In this document: positions 58,523 through 64,000 of the stretch, in pieces | Position numbering within the stretch: the stretch's first letter is position 1 | Layout: each line of letters opens with the position of its first letter | Assembly: GCA_037200525.1 (NCBI GenBank) | Contig: JBBCGG010000001.1 | Span: forward strand, 2,026,501-2,090,500 | Direction of reading: 5' to 3' | Source: Methylocella sp. | GTDB lineage: Bacteria; Pseudomonadota; Alphaproteobacteria; Rhizobiales; Beijerinckiaceae | DNA: 64,000 nt | Translations under genes and position numbers: made by a program | The notes under the pieces: model-generated | Told to the model about the DNA's origin: nothing | Databases searched by the model: none | What the model saw: only the letters and a program-made list of their open reading frames with translations

Positions 58523-58607
58523 GCCCTGGTGGCGGAATTGGTAGACGCGCTGGTTTCAGGTACCAGTGGTGAAAGCCGTGGAGGTTCGAGTCCTCTCCTG
58601 GGCACCA
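58523..58607 (+). tRNA. tRNA-Leu (anticodon CAG)
   Basis: An 85-base type II tRNA ending in encoded CCA. The acceptor stem is GCCCTGG/CCTGGGC with a T5-T68 mismatch. The D-arm is GCG...CGC, anticodon stem CTGGT/ACCAG with loop TTCAGGT (CAG), a long variable arm (GGTGAAAGCC) and T-arm GGAGG TTCGAGT CCTCT. It decodes CUG. The integrase gene overlaps its 3' part, so it is the attachment site of the following element. Confidence 0.88.
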
Positions 58608-59707
58608 TAGCTTTTATAAGCTATTGATCTTTCGTTATTTTCTGGATTTTCACCCGCACCGGGATTGCTGGTGCGGGAATAGGTGTTCTCTTTTTCGTCC
58701 CGCGACAGCATTCCAATCGCCTCTCGCGCCAGGCGAACGCGATCCGCTTGCCGCGTATAAAGAGCGGCCATTTTTCCGTCCGTCCAGCCATAAATGGCCT
58801 CGAGCTGCTTGACGCCGGCCCCATTGTTGGCGGCGCGAGTCGCCCCAGCCTTCCTAAGTCCGTGCGCAGAGCCCGGAACGCCGGCGGCGTTGCACGCTTC
58901 ACGGAACCAGTTGCCGAACGATTCTTTTGTCATTGGGGCGCCGCTCGCTGTGGCGATGAAAGCGAGATCGCCAGTTTTGCTCGCGCTGAGCACACTGGAT
59001 AATTCTGGAAGAACCGGGATGACGATCTGAATCCCGGTTTTCTCAGTTCGGATCATGACCACGCCATCGCGCACGTGCTGACGTCCTAATTTCACCGCGT
59101 CGCCGCGCCGAAGGCCGGTATAGAGCAAAATCGCCAAAGCAAGGCGCTCTCTGGTGCCGACCGGCCATCTCGCCTCGAATCGGTCGATTTCTTCCTCGGT
59201 CCAGACACGAAAGCCTTCTGTCCGCGGGGCCGGAGCGTCGACCTCTTGCGTCGGGTCTATCTCCATGTGGTCGGATTTGACCGCCCATTGGAAAAGACCT
59301 CGCATGGCCTTGAGGAAATTCCCGGCCTGGAACGGTGTCGCTTTGCGCCGATCTATGCCGGCTGCGATCGTCTTGCGAGAAATTTCAGAAAATGGCTTAT
59401 CTCCGCCCGTCTTCATAACGTGGAGGAAAATATTCTCCCGTTGACGTCGGGTGGCCGGCGAAAGCTTTGCCCATGCCGACGAATCCCGGTACCTGGCAAT
59501 CAGCCAGGAAAGCGATTCCGACGAAGCCTTCGCGTTATTGGCTTGCTGCTCCCCGCGTATCGCCTCGTCATATTCGGTCTTGAACTGAGCCGATCCATAA
59601 TCGCCGTTGATCCGCGTCCTCTTGCCTTTCCCCCTGCGCACGTACCATTCCACCACGCCGTGGCGAAATATTTCTTTGTGCAGATAAGGGAAACGCGGGC
59701 GCGGCAT
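58556..59707 (-). CDS. Site-specific tyrosine recombinase (integrase)
   Basis: A 383 aa phage-type integrase. The catalytic residues are visible: Arg in TGLRRGDAVKL (about R200), H-x-x-R in HGLRKAGAT (H282, R285) and Tyr in ALYTRQADRVRLA (about Y317). It has an N-terminal arm-binding domain and a core-binding helical domain around ETLSWLIARYRDS-like sequence (SLSWLIARYRDS). The last 16 residues (AQERTRTSTAFTTGT) are antisense to the tRNA, an end common in integrases inserted at tRNA 3' ends. ATG 59707 is listed; TTG 59719 overlaps the upstream small gene. Confidence 0.88.
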   Translation of the reverse strand: MPRPRFPYLHKEIFRHGVVEWYVRRGKGKRTRINGDYGSAQFKTEYDEAIRGEQQANNAKASSESLSWLIARYRDSSAWAKLSPATRRQRENIFLHVMKTGGDKPFSEISRKTIAAGIDRRKATPFQAGNFLKAMRGLFQWAVKSDHMEIDPTQEVDAPAPRTEGFRVWTEEEIDRFEARWPVGTRERLALAILLYTGLRRGDAVKLGRQHVRDGVVMIRTEKTGIQIVIPVLPELSSVLSASKTGDLAFIATASGAPMTKESFGNWFREACNAAGVPGSAHGLRKAGATRAANNGAGVKQLEAIYGWTDGKMAALYTRQADRVRLAREAIGMLSRDEKENTYSRTSNPGAGENPENNERSIAYKSYGAQERTRTSTAFTTGT

Positions 59708-59715
59708 AATCTCGA

Positions 59716-59901
59716 TCAAAGCACGATTTCCGGTTCGGCGACAAATCGACGTTTTTTGCCCTTTGGTTCCGCGCGGAAGGGCTCAAGGCGGATTTCTCCA
59801 TCCTCTCCGATCACAATAGCTACCGGCGCGCCCGTCTGCTCTATGGCACGGAGCGCGCGGGCTATGTCAGCTTGCGTAAACCGGGCGGGGCGGCGGCTCA
59901 T
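59716..59901 (-). CDS. Small phage-type protein upstream of the integrase
   Basis: A 61 aa protein beginning SRRPARFTQADIARALRAIEQTG, a pattern seen in short proteins next to integrases in alphaproteobacterial prophages, followed by a beta-like VAIVIGEDGEIRLEPF. Its TGA overlaps the alternative TTG start of the integrase. Could be an excisionase-like or unknown accessory factor; no helix-turn-helix is obvious. Confidence 0.62.
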   Translation of the reverse strand: MSRRPARFTQADIARALRAIEQTGAPVAIVIGEDGEIRLEPFRAEPKGKKRRFVAEPEIVL

Positions 59902-59904
59902 GGT

Positions 59905-60210
59905 TCAGGCTTGGCCTTTCTCGTTGGCTGGCTTACTCGCCTGAAGGGCGGCGCGTGCATCTCGAGCCTTCATGGCAAGTTCGAACATCGGGCCGTAATG
60001 GTCCGCATATTCGCCACCAAAAATCGCTTCGGCCTCGCTGAGCGCATCCTCGTATGTCTCCAGCGCCTCCCGCATCAACGCCAGCTCGGCGTCTTTGGCG
60101 GCGATGGTTTCAGCATCGGCTTTCATGATTGCTGCCAAATCTTCGTAAAGCTGACTCGGCTCTTCATCATTGTTCAGCAGCCAGCGTATCCAGCCATCCC
60201 GGTCGCTCAT
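59905..60210 (-). CDS. Hypothetical phage protein with coiled coil
   Basis: A 101 aa protein of charged helical character (AAKDAELALMREALETYEDALSEAEAIFGG), likely coiled coil. It starts MSDRDGWIRWLLNND. The start overlaps the stop of the next upstream gene by four bases. No known family recognised. Confidence 0.55.
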   Translation of the reverse strand: MSDRDGWIRWLLNNDEEPSQLYEDLAAIMKADAETIAAKDAELALMREALETYEDALSEAEAIFGGEYADHYGPMFELAMKARDARAALQASKPANEKGQA

Positions 60211-60539
60211 TCGCCTAGCTCCAATTTCTCGATAGCCTCGGCATATTCAATGTGCTCCGCAGCCTTGTAGACGAGCGCAAGACGTCCCTCGCCGGGAGGA
60301 TTTTTAGATGCTGTCTTGCGCAGACTTTCAGCTTCGTTCCGATGGAATAAGCCAGCCTTCTCGCGCACCGCCTCAAGCGTGCTCTGGCGGATGGCGGCGA
60401 GTTCGGGTTCGATGATGGCAAGCGCCGCATCCGCAAGTCCAAGCTCGACATCGCGTCTAAGATTAAGGTCGTAATCAGGACGAACGAAAGGTATTCTCCT
60501 GCCAAGAGCTGTCGCAAGGCGCTTGCGTAAATCATCCAT
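60207..60539 (-). CDS. Hypothetical phage protein
   Basis: A 110 aa protein starting MDDLRKRLATALGRRIP with helical, charged content (EAVREKAGLFHRNEAESLRKTASK). ATG 60539 overlaps the end of the upstream RMF-like gene by eight bases, and its own stop overlaps the next gene start (ATGA). No recognisable domain. Confidence 0.55.
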   Translation of the reverse strand: MDDLRKRLATALGRRIPFVRPDYDLNLRRDVELGLADAALAIIEPELAAIRQSTLEAVREKAGLFHRNEAESLRKTASKNPPGEGRLALVYKAAEHIEYAEAIEKLELGE

Positions 60540-60678
60540 TGGGGTTGTCCTCGTCTTTGGATGTGAGCCAGCCACACCTCCAATCATCATGCGCTATCGT
60601 TCCCCGGTCATATGGGTTTGTGGTTATGGCAAGACCATCTAGGTGCGCGTCGTAGCCTTCGCGCCATTCGTCGCTCAT
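60532..60678 (-). CDS. RMF/CrpP-like miniprotein
   Basis: A 48 aa protein with WREGYDAHLDG, NPYD and DDWRCGWLTS, the G-Y ... NPY ... W-x-x-GW pattern of ribosome modulation factor and CrpP-like phage proteins. ATG 60678 overlaps the upstream stop (ATGA), with GGAGAG as Shine-Dalgarno. Whether it binds ribosomes is unknown. Confidence 0.6.
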   Translation of the reverse strand: MSDEWREGYDAHLDGLAITTNPYDRGTIAHDDWRCGWLTSKDEDNPNG

Positions 60679-60929
60679 GGCTTGCTCTCTCCATCGACCG
60701 GCGCGGCATCGAGACGCAAATATTGAAAGACGATCCACGTCATCGCAGCTTCAACCGTAGGGAAGTGGAGCCAAGGGCGACTCCGACCACCAAACTCCTC
60801 GCCATCCCGCTCATCGTTGACGAGCACGTCACCAGGCCTGCCACGGATACGGAAGTGGCGACCGCCTTCGCCATCTATGTCCCAATGACCGGGATTCCGG
60901 AGGCAAACTGAAAACCAAGGGTTGCTCAC
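60675..60929 (-). CDS. Hypothetical phage protein with AAPVD tail
   Basis: An 84 aa protein from GTG 60929 (MSNPWFSVCLRNPGHWDID) with Trp/Arg-rich content and C-terminus LDAAPVDGESKP. The frame extends to TTG 61058 with a good GGAGG, but that extension is antisense-like and Arg-rich, and the frame upstream is better explained by the neighbouring gene. Carries one of the repeated junction tails. Confidence 0.58.
   Translation of the reverse strand: MSNPWFSVCLRNPGHWDIDGEGGRHFRIRGRPGDVLVNDERDGEEFGGRSRPWLHFPTVEAAMTWIVFQYLRLDAAPVDGESKP
60694..60707 (-). repeat. Junction module copy A
   Basis: Reverse complement GCCGCGCCGGTCGA encodes AAPV(D), followed by the Shine-Dalgarno GGAGAG and the stop/start overlap of the next gene. 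Confidence 0.55.
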
Positions 60930-61331
60930 GGCCTTGCATCCTCCGGTTCGATCGGCGCGGCTTTGCCGGCTTCGAGTGCAGCGATCAGCTTCGGTATCTT
61001 TCGCAAGAATACGGCTACAGGTCCGTCCTCTGTGTCGTGAAGACCCTTCACTCGCCAATCGTTATCCTCCCTGATTTGTGGAAGCCATGCTTTCAGTACA
61101 GGCTCAAGATCTCCCTTCGAAGTAAGCCTTCATCAAAGGATGATCGTCCCCAAGATCGCTGTACATCGGCACGACCTTGATTTCGAAACCATGATCACGC
61201 GCGATCAGGCCGCAATCAGTGCCTTCCGTCGCGTAGTGGAACATCGCCGGTCCAAACATCCCATCGGAATAGAGAACGATCTTGTCTGGAGCGGGCATAT
61301 CGTCGTTTCTGACGCAGTCATATGGGCGCAT
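60926..61331 (-). pseudogene. Hypothetical phage protein gene split by a +1 frameshift
   Basis: The first part (ATG 61331, overlapping the upstream TAATG) encodes MRPYDC...DDHPLMKAYFEGRS and stops at 61104-61106. Skipping one base near 61112 changes YFEGRS-stop into YFEGDLEPVLKAWLPQIRE, continuing open to the TGA at 60926-60928 with a sensible protein (KGLHDTEDGPVAVFLRKIPKL) and the family-like tail GKAAPIEPEDARP. No normal start codon exists for the second part except GTG 61051. A frameshift mutation is the simplest reading. A programmed +1 shift at GAAGGGAGATCTT is possible but less likely. Confidence 0.55.
60948..60961 (-). repeat. Junction module copy B
   Basis: Reverse complement GCCGCGCCGATCGA (13 of 14 identical to copy A) encodes AAPI(E), followed by GGAGGAT ahead of the next gene start. 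Confidence 0.55.
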
Positions 61332-61549
61332 TATTCGCTATCCTTCTGTTCGACCGGCGCGGCCTTGGCGCTACCGACACGCGGCGGGAGAAGCGCCGCC
61401 ATTGGGCCGAACGCTTCGGCGTCGCTGACCGCCTCCAATTCCTGCACGGATACCCATTGACCGTCAGGATGTTTGCGGAAAAGCCAGCCATGGAATTTAC
61501 CAGATGGGGCACAATTGACGGCGAGATCAGGGCTTATTTTGAAAAGCAT
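61331..61549 (-). CDS. Hypothetical phage protein with AAPVEQKD tail
   Basis: A 72 aa protein starting MLFKISPDLAVNCAPSGKF with GWLFRKHPDGQWVSVQEL and the tail AKAAPVEQKDSE. The start ATG 61549 lies three bases after the upstream stop, with AAGGAT as Shine-Dalgarno inside the upstream gene. The stop forms TAATG with the next start. Function unknown. Confidence 0.6.
   Translation of the reverse strand: MLFKISPDLAVNCAPSGKFHGWLFRKHPDGQWVSVQELEAVSDAEAFGPMAALLPPRVGSAKAAPVEQKDSE
61350..61363 (-). repeat. Junction module copy C
   Basis: Reverse complement GCCGCGCCGGTCGA, identical to copy A, encodes AAPV(E), followed by AAGGAT and TAATG. Confidence 0.55.
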
Positions 61550-61552
61550 AGC

Positions 61553-62796
61553 TCAATCCTTCTGCTCAGCCTGCGCGCCGTCGGAACCGAAGTTTATGGC
61601 GACGGTAGTTGGGGCTCCCCAACCGAGATCGATTGGCGGTGTTATGTCAACCGGCGCGGCGAGAGGAAGAACACGATTAAGAAAATCTCGGATGGCGACA
61701 AGTTCCGAATTTGGGATTTTTGCCCTTCGGATGCCGTCTTCCTCGTGAGATAGATTGTCATCATGGAATCCAAGGTAGCCGTCTCCGTTGTTGGAGCCAT
61801 AGCCGGAAATGTTGACCGTAAGAACGCCATCAACGAAGGACAGAACTTCTCCGCGCTTAAGCCCGTCAGTAATTTGTGTACGTTTTTCGGACGCTGCGGC
61901 AAACTCTGCGGACCGACGCGGGCACGGCTTGCAGCGCGTTTCGTCGGTCTGATATCCAATAGGCGGGCAGCCCTCGCATAGGGTCAAAACAGCGGGTGTT
62001 GCCACAAGCCTCCGCACATCAACCGGAGGCTGCCCACTATGTGGCGGCACAGGGCTAGGCGCGGCGGCGAACTCTGCGGGCGGCTGTAAGCCCCGAAGCA
62101 TTGCGGCCGCGAATATATGAGCGTCGGCGATGCCCGTGATGGCGCCCTTAGGTGATGTTTCGGCCATTGCATCATGCCACTGTACGCCCGCATCGCGCCC
62201 CGCGATCCATGCGCGCGTCTGTGCGGCTGCGAGTTCCCAGCCAGCTTCACTAAGCGCCTCTCGCCAGTTCGCAGCGTCTTCAATTGCAGTATCCCGCTCG
62301 GCCTCGGCCTTCTCGGCGCGCTCGCGCTCGGCTCCAATGTTGATGTTGGCTGCTGTGAGCGCAGCCTTGAGGCTGTCGCTAGTATTTCCATCACATTCCC
62401 AAAACGCGTTTTCCATCGCCTCCACCGCGTCCGGAGCCGCTTGCGCATCTTCGATGATCTGATCGCTTTAAGATTGGCCGCTGTAAGGGCATCAGCTATG
62501 TCTTGGCGAAGATGAGGAGAGCGCCCATACGCAAACGCATAGCCTCGCTTAGTGAACCTATCTCGCGCCGCTTCGACCGCATCGGAAGCCGCGCAGGCGG
62601 TTGAGATGATGGCATTGAGGCCATTGAAGCGCTTGGCTAAAACGTCACGCTCCTTTTCCACGGCGACGAGACGTGCGTTTAGACGCGCGTTTTCCTGATC
62701 AAGGACATCCACTCTATTCTTGAGCCCTGCGATCTCTGCTTCGTAAGCCGAGTCGCTGCGCATGGGGCTGGTGGGGGTGGGGGCGTGATTGGTCAT
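61553..62796 (-). pseudogene. Coiled-coil phage protein gene, split by a frameshift near 62460
   Basis: The 5' part (ATG 62796) encodes a coiled coil (EIAGLKNRVDVLDQENARL) and DAVEAARDRF...IADALTAANLKA, then becomes antisense-like. The other frame resumes at about 62466 with DQIIEDAQAAPDAVEAMENAF...LKAALTAANINIG and runs to the stop at 61553. Each half carries the same repeat, DAVEA ... ALTAAN, suggesting one ancestral protein with tandem repeats. The frames differ by -1. No canonical slippery site is visible. Frameshift mutation or sequencing error is the likeliest explanation. Cys motifs CEGCPP and CKPCPRR in the 3' half could bind zinc. Confidence 0.6.
61647..61660 (-). repeat. Junction module copy, internal to a gene
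   Basis: Reverse complement GCCGCGCCGGTTGA (13 of 14 identical to copy A), encoding part of LAAPVDITPP inside the frameshifted coiled-coil gene. Perhaps a relic of a former gene junction. Confidence 0.45.
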
Positions 62797-62799
62797 GGC

Positions 62800-63066
62800 T
62801 CAATCCCCGTTGCGCTTGATCATATCGAAGATGAACCCGTCCATGGTCTGGTTGCCGTGCTTCTCGGCGCACGTCCGATGGGTGCGGTAGTAATAGCTGC
62901 GGTTGGCATAGCCGCCGATGTACATGATCGAGTGCGTTCGGATGTCGTCTGAGGTCAGCTTACAGCCGCAGAAAGGGCATGGAGCAACGTGTGGTGGATC
63001 GTAGGTGGGTTGATCAACAGCCTGCGACGGGTCGTCATACCATCCGTAAAACTGGTTCTGGCTCAA
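62800..63066 (-). CDS. Zinc-ribbon-like phage protein
   Basis: An 88 aa protein with a CPFCGCKL zinc-knuckle (about residues 30-37) and later His/Cys (THRTCAEKHG) that could complete a zinc site. TTG 63066 is chosen because AGGAG lies eight bases upstream; the longer frame to 63174 is not protein-like. Its stop precedes the next start by three bases. Function unknown. Confidence 0.6.
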   Translation of the reverse strand: MSQNQFYGWYDDPSQAVDQPTYDPPHVAPCPFCGCKLTSDDIRTHSIMYIGGYANRSYYYRTHRTCAEKHGNQTMDGFIFDMIKRNGD

Positions 63067-63094
63067 TTGGTTTTCTCCTGGTCTCGGGCGGTGG

Positions 63095-63508
63095 TCACGA
63101 CGCGCTCTCCTTTGCCGCGAGAGGGCGGGCGGCGATAAAGGCGGTCCTGCGTTGCTGGCCGGCTGCCCAGACATCCGTGTCGATTAGCGCTTTGTCGCGC
63201 CGCCGCTCCGCTCGGGTAGTCGTGGCGAGGATCCGCTCAACCCATCCGACGCAGCTAAATGTTCGGCACATGACCGGCCGTTGCGCGTAAATCGAGCACC
63301 TGCTGTCTTTCAGATAGACGCAGGCCCCGTCTTCACCATGCGGGAGAACCCATCCGATGTAGCTCGGAAGGGTTTAGGTCAGAAAAGGATTATCCAGTCT
63401 GTAGGCCTCGGGATACGCGGACGGATCATCACCTTTGACCAGGGCGACCAGTTCGCGGCGGCAGCAAGCCGAGCACGATCCGCAATCGACTTTCTCATCT
63501 GCGCCCAT
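63095..63508 (-). pseudogene. YkgJ-family cysteine cluster protein gene with an in-frame stop
   Basis: ATG 63508 encodes MGADEKVDCGSCSACCRRELVALV with the CxxCxxCC cluster of YkgJ proteins. It stops at TAA 63374-63376 after DNPFLT. The same frame continues without a shift through TLPSYIGWVLPHGEDGACVYL, CSIYAQRPVMCRTFSCVGW (the second cluster, typical YkgJ) to TGA 63095-63097. So one nonsense codon, not a frame change, splits the gene. A complete YkgJ protein would bind metal through both clusters. Might be recoded or erroneous; most simply inactivated. Confidence 0.7.
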
Positions 63509-63744
63509 CACACGACTCCACGAAGAACAGAGCGCACCAAAGCGGATTGCCGCGCCATCTCTTGCAGCAGCCACCCCGGCTCGCGCGCGGGGAACAGCAC
63601 GTCCTTGATCCGGTCTTCCGGTCGCACTGGCGCCGGATAGGCCTGCGAAATGGAGTCGAAAATCACCCCATCATAGCGCAGCGCTAGCGAGCCCTTTTCG
63701 ACGTAGGCGTGAATTTGATCCAGATTCAATTTGGCGAAGATCAA
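63508..63744 (-). CDS. Hypothetical phage protein
   Basis: A 78 aa protein from TTG 63744 (MIFAKLNLDQIHAYVEK), which overlaps the stop of the upstream gene. It contains DGVIFDSISQAYPAPVRPEDRI and ends in RGVV. The stop codon overlaps the next ATG by TGATG. No recognisable domain. Confidence 0.55.
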   Translation of the reverse strand: MIFAKLNLDQIHAYVEKGSLALRYDGVIFDSISQAYPAPVRPEDRIKDVLFPAREPGWLLQEMARQSALVRSVLRGVV

Positions 63745-64000
63745 GATGCTTCCTTCGTGTCTTGGTAGAGGGCGCGCGGCGGCAGAGCGGTACGGTCGAA
63801 ACGGCGCTCTTTTGGCTCGGCTCGGCGCGATGGGATCTTTGCGCGGGTCTCATCTTTGATTCCGAGATGCGCATCCTTCTGGCGTTTAGCTTTGACGATC
63901 GCCGGCATGTCCTGCATCGCGGTCTTGACTTCAGCACATTCGAAATGGGCCGGGCCGCGGTTCGATAGGTCATTCGTGCCACCGAGACCCAGCGCGCGAA
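63741..64000 (-). CDS. Hypothetical phage protein, 5' end outside the window
   Basis: The frame read from base 63998 gives a protein-like sequence: RALGLGGTNDLSNRGPAHFE, then AMQDMPAIVKAKRQKDAHLG, ending PPRALYQDTKEAS with TGA at 63741-63743. An alternative frame open here (63671-63982) is Arg/Ser-rich and looks antisense-like, so it was not chosen. Start lies beyond the window. Confidence 0.55.
   Translation of the reverse strand, partial: RALGLGGTNDLSNRGPAHFECAEVKTAMQDMPAIVKAKRQKDAHLGIKDETRAKIPSRRAEPKERRFDRTALPPRALYQDTKEAS

Larger units (their letters stand above)
58556..64000 (-). mobile_element. Integrase-bearing prophage or genomic island at tRNA-Leu, left end
   Basis: A tyrosine integrase abuts the tRNA-Leu 3' end, and a chain of at least a dozen small, overlapping minus-strand genes follows, none resembling core genes. 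That is the early/left arm layout of tRNA-integrated phages and islands. The far end (attR) is beyond the window, so its size and whether it is a phage or an integrative element cannot be told. Several genes carry lesions, hinting at decay. Confidence 0.78.

Noticed and set aside
61984-62450. Continuation of the coiled-coil gene in its first frame
   Set aside because: After about 62460 the frame is Arg/Ser-rich and antisense-like; coding passes to the other frame.
1-64000. CRISPR array or rRNA operon
   Set aside because: No regularly spaced repeats and no rRNA sequence recognised anywhere in the window.

Overview
The window is high-GC DNA of an alphaproteobacterium, most likely a Hyphomicrobiales (Rhizobiales) member near Beijerinckiaceae or Methylocystaceae. 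This placement is inferred from gene content: the ihfB-lapA-like-trpF-trpB order, DUF2865 and DUF2059 proteins, an NDUFA9-like dehydrogenase, an Atm1-type ABC exporter, a class II DAHP synthase and a PQQ quinohemoprotein dehydrogenase. No rRNA is present to confirm it.

Layout. 1-6.6 kb is an envelope polysaccharide/LPS island: the 3' end of hldD (broken by an in-frame TGA), a GT9 heptosyltransferase, gmhB, a Wzx-like flippase and two more glycosyltransferases, separated by AT-richer gaps. 6.8-10.2 kb holds a CHCC zinc protein, an FAD monooxygenase, a small lipoprotein and a tightly packed minus-strand TusA-like/DUF2478/Nudix set. 10.5-18.5 kb is a C1/C2-acid block: mobB and moeA (molybdenum cofactor) surround a PQQ-cytochrome c dehydrogenase, followed by a LysR regulator divergent from a Tat-exported oxalate decarboxylase and an oxalate:formate-type MFS transporter. 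Oxalate decarboxylation yields formate, and many formate dehydrogenases need molybdenum cofactor, so these genes plausibly serve one metabolism.

18.9-58.3 kb is mostly core genome: a FemAB/CelD-like acyltransferase, a methyltransferase, a KAP NTPase, ettA, gph, rpiA, gor, a class II DAHP synthase overlapping nadE, a GT21-type glycosyltransferase, gltX, the coupled cysS-GNAT-cimA operon, a TonB-like protein, a LOG protein, an Atm1-type ABC transporter, psd, sppA, ihfB, a LapA-domain protein, trpFB (no trpA follows), bioB, a small CDF-like protein, YqaE, an EI24 protein, the NDUFA9-like protein and a frameshifted DUF1254 gene. One IS5-family (IS427-like) element of about 866 bp lies at 29751-30616.

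From a tRNA-Leu(CAG) at 58523 to the window end is the integrase end of a prophage or genomic island: a tyrosine integrase running into the tRNA, then a chain of overlapping small minus-strand genes. Several are damaged (two frameshifts, one in-frame stop). Four successive gene junctions there share a repeated DNA module that encodes an AAPV[E/D]-like C-terminal tail and also carries the Shine-Dalgarno sequence of the next gene; this is the least conventional signal in the window. The tRNA has a U-U mismatch in its acceptor stem, as if its 3' half came from the element. The lesions cluster in the LPS end, the DUF1254 gene and the island, while about 40 housekeeping genes are intact.
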